Assembly (NCBI GenBank): GCA_030272585.1
Contig: BSYQ01000006.1
Span: 2,939,001-3,003,000 of the forward strand
From: Bryopsis sp. KO-2023
Lineage: Eukaryota; Chlorophyta; Ulvophyceae; Bryopsidales; Bryopsidaceae
Reading direction: 5' to 3'
Length of the DNA stretch: 64,000 bases
The translations under genes and the position numbers were made by a program. Shown piece after piece: positions 12,897 to 25,711 of the stretch. The notes below the pieces were generated by a model. It made no database searches. It was not told where the DNA came from and was given only the letters and a program-made list of their open reading frames with translations. Numbering within the stretch: the first letter of the stretch is position 1; every line of letters starts with the position of its first letter.

Positions 12897-13989
12897 CGTG
12901 AAGAGTGGAGGATGGGTTCAACACTGTTTCAAGAGACTAGTTTTTCTACGACTTGCGAGATCAGCGACACTGGAGCAGCCCCTTTGAGTTCAGCGTAACC
13001 GAAAGCGCAGATAATATCTTGCCAGCTGTTGTATTGTCGTACCCCTCGTCACAATTGCTTTCGTGTGTACGGCTCCACCGCAGACAAAATCGGCTTTTTG
13101 ACAGAATCATGGGGAGGAGGCGAGTCCGTGGGAGTTCGTGGTGTTGTTTTTCCCGCGGCGGTGATCCGCGGTCATGTCCTGGAACGCCTACGCCAGAGTA
13201 TTCTCCAGGACCGCCAGACATATCTGGTCTCAGAGCTGGGAGACGGCGACCGCCCATCCGGTGATCAGACGCCCCCAAAATTGCCGAAATAAGAACGCTG
13301 GCGACGCCTTCCGTGATCAGATCTGAAACATCCCCCCCCTTCCGCCAGCGAGTTTCAAAATATTAGATATTGCTAATAGACGCACTTGATATTTTTTGCC
13401 GCCCTCGGTTCACAGAGTCTCTGTGACCAGGTGGCAACTGGGGCAACAAAAATCCCCACTTGCTGCTGTATTACCCTTTCTGATCTATGTAGTTTACAAG
13501 GGTCAAAAAACCACATCATCTTGAGAAAATCTGCAAGGAAATCGGTATTCTCGGAAGATTGATAAGACAATGAAGCCAGAATCCATGGGTTGCTGATAAT
13601 TGGAGGAAAATTGAATGTTTGCGTTTTGTGGCAGGGGTTGCTCGAAGGTGTTACCCAGCAGACGGTTCGCTTCCAGAGCTTCAAGGCTGCAGGTCCGTCC
13701 TCTAGTTGAGCCCATTCCGAAACAGCAACAACAAAAAACCCACAGAAATTACAAATTGTCCAGAAATCTGGCCTGATGCTATCCTCCTCCATTTTGCTTT
13801 TATTTAGAGTGACGAGAACCTAAACGATTTTTTTTTAATCCATTCAGACTTGAAAAGAAAGAATAGATAGAATCCCAAAGAGAAAAAAAAAATGGCCGAG
13901 GAGATCTGAACGGATTGATACATGCCAACAAAAATTCCGTATCTTTCAAAAAGAAAAAAAAAGAACTTTTTTTTTCTTTTCTAACCTGA
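12897..13989. other. Region between the rhodanese and helicase genes; helicase 5' end unresolved
   Basis: This stretch should hold the rhodanese promoter and the true 5' exon(s) of the helicase. It is open in several frames. A plus-strand ATG at about 13617 begins MFAFCGRGCSKVLPSRRFAS, which looks like an organelle presequence and could be the helicase first exon, but its possible donor (CAG/GTCCGT) does not match the phase of the next exon. An ATG near 13171 starts another basic peptide (MSWNAYARVFSRTARH). A 139-residue minus frame (13792-13373) has no recognisable features. None is called as a gene. Confidence 0.35.
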
Positions 13990-16900
13990 AATCATTCGGC
14001 TCTCGTCGAATAGCGAAATCACGATTCGAGTTCGCCTCAGCTAAAGGAGCAGCAAGCGCGAGGTCGGCCAATCGACACAGAGTGACCCCCCCAAGTCCTG
14101 CGAAAAAGAAGAAAACGAACGGTCCGAAACCCAAAACCAGGAAACGGAGGCGGGCACAAGCACAGGTATATTATGTAATAGATTATGATGGGTTTTTTTC
14201 ATAATATAAAATTTTCCAAGGAAAACTCAAGCAAGGCATATGTATCTTGACCGGCTCAGAGGCCTTGGTCAATCATATCGGCGAAGATGAACATTTTTGC
14301 TTTATTTTTACTTTTTTCTTTCCAGCTCATTCAGTGCCTTAAACGGAAACTCCTTTCTTAACTTCAGTTATTGTGGTAGAGCATTAGTGCTATATATCTT
14401 GTGAAAATCCTTGAGAGAGCTTCTTTTTTTTATTTCTCCCCCCGCTTTTTGTTTTCAAGACGAACACCGAACACTATTATGAAGCTCAAGAAGCTGCTCA
14501 GAAGCAAGCTCCTAAACCGGGGAGGGTCAACGGGGAGTCCAAGCCGTCGAGACAGGCACCGGTGACTAACTCTGCCAAAAAGAAGAAAAAAAAGCGAAAA
14601 TCCAAAGTGGAGAATGACCTCGATGTTCAAGCAGACGGCGATTTCAAAATGGACCTGGGTGCCGGGAATGAATTGGTGCAAGAGGTGGTGAATGGCTTGA
14701 AGAAACGAGCAAAGGATGCTGGTGGCAAAGGGGGGGGCAATGCGAAACAGGGTAAGAATGGTAAAAACCAGGGCAAAGAAGCGTCGGGAGGAAATCAGGG
14801 GAAAAATGGAAATCAAGCCAAGGAGGTGGAGGGAGCCTCCGAAGAAGCTGGTGAGATTGTCGACCCCTTGTTGAACAGATCGACTTTTGGAAAGTCGAGG
14901 AGAGGGGGAAAAAAATTCAGAAATAGATGGTGTCTTAAGTATGGAATTTCGTATTTGAAAAATGAGTGGGTGGTAAGTTAGGGATGGGCTTTTTCTTCCC
15001 TCCCCCTGATGATTGATGGAGCTTTTTGACTCTCCAGCCATAGGAGGCATCCATTCCATCCAGTCGAGTTTCTCTTCTGGTTTTTCTTTCCAGTTTTCTT
15101 TTCTTGGGAATGCAGTGCTGCCAAAATTGAGATCACAAAAATAAAAATAAAATCCCATTCTGTACTTGTTTTTTTTTCTTTTTCTGAGCAGGGCAATCGA
15201 GTGGCAAAAAGAAAAAGAAATCTTCTCCACAGCCGGCGATGACCGCAGCTGATCTGATGAAATATCTGGACAAAGAGCTCATGCAAAACGCCGAAAAGAC
15301 CGAAATCAAATTGCAGGGAGAAATGGACAGGGTGTCGAAGAAAGCGCTGGAACAAGCCACAAAAGAGTTCGATCTTTTCTGGTGAGTGTCGCTGAGAATG
15401 CCCATGAGCATTAGGGGGGGCATCTTGATGGATGGAAAGGTGCAGATGGAATATCAGAATTTTCCAAAGGAAGCTTTTTTGGGGGGCTCGGGATCATCGA
15501 TGCATAGGCAGATTCGCCCAGAGAAAAAGCGTTTCTTTCTTGTTGTAACAAAATAAAACGGAAGGCAATAGCAATATAAAAAAAAAACTGAAACAGGGTG
15601 GGCTAATGATACCTTTACATCAGTGTTGAGCTGTGGTCAGCTCAAATCCACGTCTCGACCCATAAAAAGAAGAAACATATCTGCCTGGTTTTACCAATCA
15701 GAGTGTTTTGGGCACCTGCTCCATGAAGTGATCATTCGATCCTTGTTTTTTTTTTCCCTTTTTTTCCTTTTTGGTCGGATAAACGGACCTTAAGTGCGGC
15801 GTGTGTAGGCAGGCATATGGAACAAAAGCACAGATGGTCAAAATCATCAGCAAGTTTCCATTGCCCCGGTATCGGCCCGAGTTCGATCCCAGGATCCTGC
15901 ATCGCCACAAACTGATACTGAGCCCGGGTACCAAGAGAGTGCTGGAGCTCGCCCTTAACACACTTAAGCAAAAAACTGGCCAAGATGATTGGATCGAGGA
16001 TGTTCCGAAAGGTGGTGTTCAAGGAGGGAAGAAAACACACATGCACAGAAAAACGACACGATACCTGATATTAGCAATTTTTTAAATTAATTTATTAGTT
16101 TGCCTTAAGTGGGGGGGGCGGGGTTCTGCTTGTGGGGTAAATTGAGTCGGAGCTGAAACTTAATTGAGTTAAACTATTGAAAATAAATAACAAATTTATT
16201 GATATATATGTGTGTGTGTGTTGTTTTCAGGGGTGAATGGTGTTCAGCATAGGGGCATGAATGGTGAAGTCAATGGTGATGGAGAAAAGAGTGAGTAAAA
16301 AGCCCCAACCCCTAACCCCGGCTCCACTATCAGGATCTATACCTGACATGCTTTTACATGCTTTTTGTTTCACTTCATTGCTTCTTATCAGTTGTAAGTT
16401 ACAACTTGTAACCAAAAAAAAAGGAGAAAAGAGAAAGTGCATGTTTTGCGGTGCAATTTTTGACTTTGTTTTTCTGGGATCATGACTTCACAAATTATCG
16501 TCTTGACAAATATGAAACCATATTTTCTTGCGCAGGGAATGAACTCCTTCCTGGGGTTGGACCCCCTGGCCAGGAAGCAAAAGCCCCTCAAAACGCACTT
16601 CCTTCCGAATTCGTCGCTGTCAAGCTGGAGCCACCCCCCAAAGTGGAGTCCTTATCAGAAGAGAGCGTGAAAATGCGACAGGCCCAGGAGGCAGCCAGAC
16701 AGACACCGAAAGGGCGTCAAATGATGGCTGTACGAGAGAAGCTTCCGTCTTGGACGAAGAAGCAGGAACTGCTCGATATCGTTGCAAGAAATCAGGTTGG
16801 TGGTGGTTGCTTTTTTTTCCCCTCTTTCAGAGGAATGAAAGTCCTATCTGAAAACCTGAATCAGGCTTCAATGATGTGAGGTCCGTTATGAAAAGAGGCA

Positions 16901-19900
16901 AATTACATTTTGCTGAGGTTTTTTTGTCAGGTGGTGGTGGTCTCTGGTGAAACGGGGTGCGGAAAAACCACCCAGTTGCCACAGTTTATTTTGGAATCTG
17001 AGATCGAAGCTGGACGTGGCGATAAGTGTTCCATTATTTGCACCCAACCTCGGCGACTCTCTGCGATGTCCGTTGCCACGAGGGTGGCCGATGAAAGGGC
17101 AGAACCCATCGGTCAATCGGTCGGGTATCAAATTCGTCTGGATGCTCAACGGAGCGCCAGGACAAAGCTTCTGTTTTGCACATCGGGTGAGGAGAACCCC
17201 CATCCCCCCCCCCCCAAAAAAAAAAAAAAATCAAAGTCAAAGTCAAAAAATATATAAAAAACATTCAAAACTACACACGCGCACACAAAGAAAAAAATAA
17301 TAATAAATGAAATGTGGCCTTCTGGTTTTCACTCATAGAAATACCCTTTTTTTCCGCAGGAGTTTTGCTGAGGAAGTTGATGGGCGACCCCAAACTGGAT
17401 GGTGTTAGTCACATCATTGTGGACGAGATCCACGAACGTGGCATGAACGAGGACTTCTTGCTGATCGTCCTCAAGAGCTTGCTGCACAAGCGGCGCGATC
17501 TCAGGCTCATCCTGATGAGCGCCACGCTCAATTCCAAGCTCTTTTCCGCTTACTACGGCGGAGCCCCGATGACTCACATCCCTGGCTTCACTTTCCCTGT
17601 TCAAGAATTCTTCTTGGAGGATGCGTTGGAGAAAAGCAGTGAGTGAAAAAAACTCACATTGCACCCTGTTAGGTGCCACCACACCGCATCTTTTTCTGAT
17701 ATCTTTTGGTAAGAATTTTGATGATGAATTTGCGACGATTTGGTTCTTTTTGCTTTTGTTAATGACAGGTTATAGGATAGTGGTGGACTCGGATAACCCC
17801 GACAGGCGGCAAATTTGGTATCAGAAGGTCAAGGATTATCAAGAAAACCCTGCCATGCTGGGTTACACTCCCAAACGAGAAGACTTCAAAGAATACTCCG
17901 ATGCGACGTTCGGGTCGATAAAAACGTGGGCAAGCTCTGGGAACGAAAAAGTAAGATGAAGTGAAGCAGCTTGGTTTTCTGTTGTCCAAGCTTCGATAAA
18001 TCGGTCCAAGAGCTCCGAAGGTTCTTTGTTATTGTTGTTTCGCTCGTTTTTTTCTTTCTTTCCTTTCCTTTGGTTTGGATGGACTGTTTGAAACCAGGGC
18101 CATTGGCATGTGATGCCACGAAAGTTCGCCGACTCAATGCATTATGCAATGCCTATGTTACCCCAGAACCTACATTAGTCATACTGATGCACTCCAGTCC
18201 TATTCGCACACACTTTTTTTATGCGATTTTGTGTGCAAAATCACCAGCACATCCACAGTCGACACATTTTTTTTATCGGATCAATGATGCGCCTGACTTT
18301 CTTTTCTTTTTCTGTTTTGACAGCTGCATTGTGGTGCGATTACTTCCATCGTTCAACACATTTGCATGCATGAGCCTCCGGGAGGGATCCTCGTATTCAT
18401 GACTGGCTGGGACGACATCGCTCAACTGACCGACATGCTTTCGATGAATGGCATTGTGGGGGACTCCTCCAAAGTGCGACTGCTGCCCCTGCACAGCAAC
18501 TTAAACAGCGAGAGCCAGCAGGAAATTTTCAAAAGCCCGCCACCCGGAATCCGGTGAGTGCAGGCCTACAGAGAAGTGCAGCCAAATAATTCATCAGTAT
18601 ATTGGTGTTTTTTATTAATCTGGGGGGGTGTAGTTGTTGGAGGAAGTGGCATTTGCAGCTCGATCATGTTAGTAAAAGAGCGACGTTGAAAAAGAAGGCT
18701 ATGACTAATATCTCGGAATGAGTTTTCCAAAAGAATGGTGCCATCTTTTCTCAGCTGTGCATTTTTTTTCAAAAATTTCAAAGGATCACATACAATGCAA
18801 GAACCCTGAAAACCAGGCCCAAGTATTGCCATGTAATTCAGCGATTCATCGTCGAGTGCAACCCCTGATGTTGATTTTGACCCTCTGTTGCTCCATTGAC
18901 GAAACGTGGGGTTGCTCGAATCCACAGGAAAGTCGTGCTGGCTACGAACATCGCAGAAACTTCGATCACAATCAATGACATCGTCTACGTCGTGAACGGA
19001 GGCAAAGCGAAAGAAAAGAGTTACGATGCTCTAAACAAAATCGCATGCTTGTTCCCCACGTGGGTGTCGAAAGCTTCCTGCAGGCAAAGGAGGGGTCGGG
19101 CTGGGCGTGTCCAATCCGGGGTGTGCTATCACATGATGCCGAAGCCCATGTTCGAGCAGAATTTCCAGGATCATCAGCTTCCGGAAATCATGCGCACCCC
19201 GTTGGAAGAGCTGTGCCTTCAAATCAAGACCCTCAAATTAGGAAGTGAGTTGGGGGGGAGATCCTGCCGTTTTTGCCACGTGTTGATCGTTTTTCAGCAT
19301 CCATGTTTAAGAAAGAAAAATGTTTGATCAGTGATGTGTTTCGTCAGGTATCCGGTCCTTTTTATCGCAGGCAATGAACCCGCCTGCCCCTCAGACCATC
19401 AACAATGCGCTGAGCCTCTTGCGCTCCATCGGAGCAATGGATGCTCAGGAAAACATGACGCCCTTGGGGCGGCATCTTGCCCAGATCCCGGTAACACCTT
19501 GTGTGGGCAAAATGATTCTCATGGGTGCGATGTTCGGGGCGCTGGACCCCCTGCTCACCATCGCAGCAGCCACCACCGTGAAAGACCCGTTCGTCCGTCC
19601 GATGAACATGCGAAAACAAGCAGACAACATCAAGCAGAATCTCGCAGCCGGGACCAGGAGCGATCACATAGCATTGATTCGAGCCTACGATGGCTTCCGT
19701 GAGGTCAAGAAAGGGGGGGTGGGGGTTAAGTGGGATTTTTGTCGGACCAATTTCTTGCATTGTCAATCGCTCGAGCAGATGGAACAGATGCGATATCAGT
19801 TTGCGGAGCTTTTGGCCAACATCGGGTTCATCAATGTGGACACCCGTCCGACAAATCTCACTAACAGGCGGCGATCATTCTCTGGGCGCTACTACATGGA

Positions 19901-20724
19901 GTCCGTCGACAAAGCTGTGGAGAAACACAGCAAGAATGCCTCCAATCTGGAGCTTCTGAGAAGCGTCCTGTGCGCTGGAATGTTTCCCAGCGTGGCATTC
20001 GTCAGCAACGGAAAATCAAACAGCAGGAAGCCGTCTTTTTCCACTCTGGACGATGGATCATGCCGCCCCCATCCGGCTTCGGTGAACGGCTTTCAGAAGT
20101 TCTTCCCGCATCGGTGGCTGGTGTATAACGACAAGGTGCACACGGGGGGAGTCTTTTTCAGAGCATCGACCATGGTGACAGATTTGGCCTTGCTGTTGCT
20201 CGGAGGCGATATCGAAATTCAAGACAAGGGGAATTTCAGCATCCTGGATGGGAAGTATTTGTTCAGTGCCCAAGTGGAGGTCACACAAATGATTGCGGAT
20301 TTGCAAAAGGAGCTCCAAGTCTTGCTTGAGAAAAAGGTAACGTCGCAGCAGCATTTTCTTTGTCCTATTTTCTGGACACAATTGTTTCACTGCCTTTCTT
20401 AGCAAGCTGGACTTTTTCGAAAGAGGCAAGTGTCACGCATTCCTATGGTAGTTTGCTCAAAGTTTCGCAGGCCACTACCAGCAAATCCTTGTGTCCAATG
20501 CTTTTAATGCGATCAATGTGTTCAATGCATTTACGCGATTTGATGTGGTTCTCTTTCAGATTCGAAATCCGTCATTGGATCTGGACAAAGAAGGGGGAAC
20601 AGTGGTGGCAGCCGTAATGATGCTCTTGTCGAATGAAGGAGAGCCCAACAAACAACGAAGCACGACGATGGAGGAGCCGGTGGACCCGTTGGAGAATGCA
20701 GAATCTGTCGTCGGCATGGATTGA
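13990..20724 (+). CDS. DExH-box ATP-dependent RNA helicase (DHX36 / plant DExH1 class)
   Basis: Twelve in-phase exons give 1173 residues: 14460-14850, 15192-15381, 15809-16011, 16231-16290, 16536-16795, 16931-17186, 17360-17638, 17769-17950, 18324-18553, 18928-19244, 19348-20336 and 20560-20724. A basic upstream exon ends at 14165 (open frame back to about 13990), but its ATG was not found. Helicase motifs appear in order: [11 protein letters not shown], Ia [48 protein letters not shown]2 and OB-fold regions follow, including [19 protein letters not shown]. The family unwinds or remodels RNA, and DHX36 relatives resolve G-quadruplexes; that specificity is not shown here. The N-terminal 130 residues are Lys/Gly/Asn-rich and disordered, likely nucleic-acid binding. 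The single 989-base exon contrasts with the short exons before it. Confidence 0.9.
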
Positions 20725-22217
20725 GAAGGAGGAGGGGGGGGGGGGGGGGGGAGGAGCTCTCCTTGCCTGTTCTCTTTCAAAGTGAAAAAAGAAAGTGAAG
20801 GAGACCGACACAGCAGTAATTATTCTTTTGAAGCGGTTGGTAGTAGATCGAACGGTTAGCAGGGTTTTGGCAGGAGAGTAGAGAAAGAGAATCATGGGTT
20901 CGTATTAGTGAGGGGCTCTTGCATTTGATACGTGGTAAAAGATACCAATATCCAACACTGCGAAATGTCTCCAGACATATGCATTTACCCAACCCCATCA
21001 TCAAAGAATTAGAATACCAACACGTTGTATGTGGAGTATCTGCCCAGTATCTGTTGCGGCAAAATGCAATGCCCACAGATGTCGCGGAAGATAGTGTAGG
21101 TCAAATCGATGCTGATGCTGATTCATTCTTGACACATAGCATTGTCCATGAACGTTCTTTCCCTTATTTTTTGTTCTGTCTGACTGATCAATCACCTCCC
21201 CTCATTGTGGGGGCATGAGGGACTCTGTAACCATAGCAGCTCATACTCCGGTATTCCAGCCTGACAGTTACTCGGAACACAGAAATCATTCCTAACCAGA
21301 CGATACTTCACACCAAACCTCAATGCAACAGTGTGTCACAGACAGATTTACAAAGCAGAAATTCAGAATGCTGTCAGGATGCAAAGGGTCCATCTCTAGA
21401 GATGCTAGCCTAAAGACAGCGGCCGTCAAGGAGTATGGAATTGATTTAATGTGTACTGAATGAATCTGGATGGTAAATAGCAGCATGTTTTTTTGTGGCT
21501 CGTCGTGGCACTCCATTTTGCCTGGCAATATTTGGGCCGCAAAAGGGCTGAAACGTTCTTGTACAACATGTGTTTGACATCCACTCAAAGTTTGGCAGGA
21601 CTGGGGCCACGTCCAAAAAGCCCATCAACGATTTCACAAAACTCACACAAGCAAATCAGTGTTGTGTTTCCAAACTTTCAGTAGAGTTTGGCCACATTCT
21701 CATTTTTTTGTACTGTCAGACACTCAAGTCTCAAAGTTGCAAACCAAACTTTTTACAAGAGTCAAACTCCCACCTCACAACTTCCCCCCTTATCCTTCCT
21801 CAACCTCTTACTAAGCCATGACTAATCATCTCTCAGTACGATTCATTAACAGACACCACTTGACCATCAATGAACATAGAAAACCTCAGCTCAACAGTAC
21901 AAATTGGAGCCACAACCAAGTTGAAACAGCCAAGTTTTTAACCAGCAAAAAAAGAAAAAATAAATAAAAATAAATAACTGGTAAAGTTATTTATCATAGT
22001 TATAATGGTGGGAATAATTATGAAATCGTTTGATCGAATCTTCATGATGGGACGGAGTTATTTTGTGGAGACAGTATCATGACAGGTTGTGACGATATTC
22101 CACTTTGCTTGCATATTCTGCGGCTGGAAGACAAGATTGGGTTTTGCAGCGTTCACTTTATTTTCCATCAACCCACCTTTTTGTAGATTTGAGGAGCCTC
22201 CGTGAGGCCACCCCAAA
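20725..22217. other. Helicase 3' UTR and intergenic sequence, no gene seen
   Basis: A G-run lies at about 20734-20751, just after the helicase stop. The remainder is AT-rich with short unconvincing frames. A TGTAA motif occurs near 21226, the type used as a poly(A) signal in many chlorophytes, but one occurrence proves nothing. I see no RNA gene or repeat here. Confidence 0.5.
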
Positions 22218-23141
22218 ATGGCGTCCAACAAAGAGCCACGGACTTCAGCGTCGCGGGAGGTGTGTCCATGGACACATGCCCTCACTTTCCGCGATTCGAA
22301 GCTCGAGGAGGAATTTCGGCAGGCCGTCGCCAGCCCTGCGACTTCCGCCGACGTCGAGGCTTTGTTCGGGGCGCTCGTTTTGCTGGCGATCCCAATTAAG
22401 CATGTGGTGGCGATGCAAGGGCAGCCGACCTCGCTTCCAGCGATCGTTGCGGTTCCACTCGCGCTGACGCTCATCGCCAAGTGCTTTCGAAAATCGATCG
22501 CGGCGGGGACATCCAGATGGCGCTTCGTATTGGTCATGATTTGCCTCTCGATTTACTTCATGGAGCTGGCCACCCTCCAGACCGTCGGGAAATTCTGGCT
22601 GGCGGTGCACGTCGTCAACAGAAGCTGTTTGGTGTCGTTGGCTCTGGGCGGATCAGGGTATCGGCCGTTTCCGGTGCACATGGTGATTCAATTGCTGGGG
22701 ACATGCCTCAGTGCTGTTTGGACCTCCGGAATTTGCACCCCTTCCCAAGCAACCCCCAGCCTGCATAACACCCTGAACGCGTTGGGGTTTGCCATGGAGT
22801 CCATTCTCACCAGGTTCTCGACCCTAGGTTTCCCTTTGGATTTCACTCTTTCGCCTGGTAAATATCCATGCCTCTTGGTGGTGGCTTTTCTGCATGCATG
22901 GTCGGGGGTGATCGCACCATTGGCAGTGCACTATTGCTGGGAGGTCAAGAAACGCTCGGCCTACCTGGAGAGGGTCGGTCGTTTTCCACCCATGGCCCAA
23001 AGCTTGAAGGAGTTTGTGAACGGATCTCTGATTTTGGGGGCGGTGGTGTTTTTGGTGGCCACACAGATCATTTGGTTTGGTTTCTCAACGGCTGCAGAGC
23101 TTTTCCGGAAACGAGGGGAGCTGTGGTGTGAGGAGATATAG
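22218..23141 (+). CDS. Intronless multi-pass membrane protein, family not recognised
   Basis: A single uninterrupted frame of 307 residues starts at ATG 22218 and ends at a stop at 23141. About 45 hydrophilic residues are followed by six or seven hydrophobic segments: residues ~48-65 (ALFGALVLLAIPIKHVV), 72-90, 101-120 (FVLVMICLSIYFMELATL), 126-144, 153-172, 222-245 (CLLVVAFLHAWSGVIAPLAV) and 272-295. Several membrane helices carry His, Cys and Arg. I do not recognise the family and cannot say whether it is a transporter, enzyme or structural protein. It is the only confident gene of this size in the window without an intron, so a recent retrocopy or a transferred gene is possible, but composition does not obviously differ from neighbours. 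Codon choice and length make it a real gene rather than chance. Confidence 0.72.
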   Translation: MASNKEPRTSASREVCPWTHALTFRDSKLEEEFRQAVASPATSADVEALFGALVLLAIPIKHVVAMQGQPTSLPAIVAVPLALTLIAKCFRKSIAAGTSRWRFVLVMICLSIYFMELATLQTVGKFWLAVHVVNRSCLVSLALGGSGYRPFPVHMVIQLLGTCLSAVWTSGICTPSQATPSLHNTLNALGFAMESILTRFSTLGFPLDFTLSPGKYPCLLVVAFLHAWSGVIAPLAVHYCWEVKKRSAYLERVGRFPPMAQSLKEFVNGSLILGAVVFLVATQIIWFGFSTAAELFRKRGELWCEEI

Positions 23142-24576
23142 GTCAAAATGGGTAAAAAACGCCCGCGATTGGTCGTGCTGCTGGTTTTTTTCCTTCTTTT
23201 ATTCGAGTTTGGAAAGATATTATATTATAGCAAGAAGTGAGAGTGTATCAGAGTAGCTTGATGTATAATCAATGTCCATACGGTTTTTTTCGGGGTCAAT
23301 GCATCCGAAACGTAAGTGTAAAGGAGATATGGTGGCTAATTCCTTTGTTGGGGAGTTGGTATTTTGTCCCATAAGGTGAATTTCTTTTGTTCAAGCAATA
23401 TGGGGGTGGAGTTCGGGGAAAAAAAGACTCCATGCGTACTAAATCACGGGCCATTTCCGTGCTGAGATAATGCACCCGCATCAATTTTGTCTTGTTTGTT
23501 ATGATGGAGTTTCTTTTTTTTTCTCTTTTCGCAGGGAAATTAAAAGGGACATAACGTAATGGAATAATAGGTAGTAACTGGGATGGGTGGGTGGGGAACG
23601 ACTGAGTTTTATTATGGTGTTGGAGTTTGTCGGGAGTGGGGTCAGAGATGTGTTGCAGAATGGGTTTTGGTGTAGTGGGGAATTGTGCAGTTGAGGTGCT
23701 GTTGAGTGAGAAGATGAAAAAAGAAGGGTGGATTTGTGGAGCGGTGACTGGCAGGTTTTTCTCTTTTTGTAAAGTAGTTTGGACAGTGCTTTCAACTGAC
23801 TGGGCATGGTTTGGAAATAGAGAGGTATCTGCCAGGCATCGTTGATGTCCATGCCTTGTGTTTCGGGGGGGGAGGGGGCGGGGGGGGGACTGTGTTGAGA
23901 GAACGTTTTTTTTTATTATTATTTCATTTTTTCAACGTGTTTTTTTCTATTTTTTTAAATTTTGATATGATCGGTGGCATCGTTAGGGCACAGGCAACTG
24001 CAATTCCAATAATTGTATTCAGGTGTTGTTCGGTGGAGCTGGACATCTGCAGTGAATCGTTCAATTCCATGTGCTTTTTTTTCTTTTACCTCTTTTACAG
24101 CTACATGTAAGGCAGGGGTGGCCTTTCCTCCTTTTTTTACCGTTTCAACTCAGACAGTGAGTAAAATATGGTCAGTCATGGAAGTCAGCATAACCACCTA
24201 GCTTGGACACGGGATGATGTAGACGATGAAGAATTTGGAAAAAAGAGGTTCCGATTAGGGATTGCAAAGGCCAGTACTCAGCATTGCAACACTTGTTTTG
24301 GAAATTTTCAGTAGCTGTCGACCAACATTACAAAATTCGGCATGCAGGTGGTGCATCGCCTGCCTAAAATTATGCGAAACACAAACATCAAGACTTTAGA
24401 TACCATGTCTGACATTGGCGCAGCGATCGAATGGGTCCAAGATGAGGCAGAGACAGACATTGCGCATCTTCCAAATCTCCACACCAAAGTACTGTACATA
24501 TGAACTTCTTCCCCTTTCTGTTCCTTTAAAAAAAAATCCCTCTGCAAATCTGCACCCAGGAACGGAATCGACCCGA
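23142..24576. other. Intergenic stretch, no gene seen
   Basis: The sequence is rich in G and T runs, including a long G tract with interruptions at 23863-23888. It has no frame with protein-like composition. It separates the plus-strand membrane protein from the convergent BolA-like gene. Confidence 0.5.
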
Positions 24577-25500
24577 TCAGGGAGCTTTGGTGTTCAGAGT
24601 GAAACCATGCCACTTTGGGATGTCTTCCTTGAGAATTTTTGCAACGAGTTGATGCTGCTGGACAGTGCTCTTGTTGCTGCAGAACCGGGAGGAAAGAGAC
24701 AGTCAGAAACCATAGGGGTCTATTATTTTTTCCCTACACCAGGGCAACGCCTTATCTAACACAACACGTAAGGACATCTCCATATTCGGAACTTCTTTCT
24801 TCGTAATTTTCTATGGTGCAGCGACAAAACTCAAAATATTGCTCGATGCATTGTATTGATACTCGTTTCAATTCACCCCCAAGCAAACAATGACATGCTC
24901 CACCAATCGTGAGATGACCAGCATAAAGCATGCATGTTTTGAGGGGCTCCCTCGAAAACGAACGAAAAAAAGAGCCCTCTTCAACCACTGACCTGAATTG
25001 ATCTGAGACGATGTCGATAGTGAACATCGTCCCGCAGCCCCCACTGGTGTCTTTCACCTGACGAAAAACAACAAGAAATGAGAATTCGTTGAGGATCGAG
25101 ATGTCTGTTAAATCAACCCAATGAAGTTTTATCTTTCCACACTGCTTTCGGCACACGATACAGTAATGCATGCGTACACTCATTTTTTTCCATGTAAAAT
25201 TTGCTATATTGGCTGGAAAATAGAATTTCCTATGCCTCACACCAGGAAAGATCGCTGTTCAGAACATGTCACCAGGGCAGGATTTCAAATGAGAAGAAAA
25301 CACAATTCTTAAAGTTGATCTTTAGTGAAAATACCTATTGCCCCTTTCCCCTTTGTTCTCACCTCAACTGATTTGCACCCCTCAATCCCAGATCTGATTT
25401 TCCCTGTTATTTCCAATTCTTGAGCAGTAGCACTGCACAATCGAATACCCTGACTGACGCCAGATCTCCCTAACAGCTTGCATCCAAAAGCACGCAACAT
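24577..25500 (-). CDS. BolA3-like mitochondrial protein
   Basis: Three exons (25500-25363, 25057-24993, 24676-24577) encode 100 residues in phase. The first ~28 residues (MLRAFGCKLLGRSGVSQGIR) form a basic amphipathic mitochondrial presequence. The BolA fold follows, with VKDTSGGCGTMFTIDI, the glycine/cysteine loop typical of BOLA3, and STVQQHQLVAKILKEDIPKW, the conserved helix that carries the QHQ motif near the C-terminus. BOLA3 works with the mitochondrial monothiol glutaredoxin and NFU1 to deliver 4Fe-4S clusters to enzymes such as lipoate synthase. Length and domain order match the family. The gene is divergent from the deacylase gene at 25712, with only 211 bases between the two start codons. 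Confidence 0.87.
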
Positions 25501-25711
25501 TTCGATTCCGCGTTTGGGGAAAAACACACACACGCAAAGAACGCCAGCGATGGTTTCACCACAGAGGAGATCGCCAACATAAAAAACGATGGAAAAATTC
25601 GCTGACACGTGGCGCACGTATCACTCTTTTTGAGATGACCTGGCTGTCACGTAAAAGCTCAAAAGGCCGCCACAGTTCGCGTGCCTGTTGGAAAATCGAT
25701 CGGAGCACACG
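25501..25711. promoter_or_regulatory. Probable bidirectional promoter, BolA3-like / ProX deacylase
   Basis: Only 211 bases separate the start codons of two divergent genes, so both 5' UTRs and core promoters must fit here or overlap. I see no clear TATA box. The function is inferred from spacing alone. Confidence 0.45.

Noticed and set aside
14430-15230. A 266-codon minus-strand frame
   Set aside because: It is antisense to the Lys-rich N-terminal helicase exon, which makes long Phe/Leu/Ser-rich shadows.
24752-25240. A 162-codon minus-strand frame read as one protein
   Set aside because: Only the segment at 25057-24993 is coding (BolA exon 2); the rest is intron read-through.
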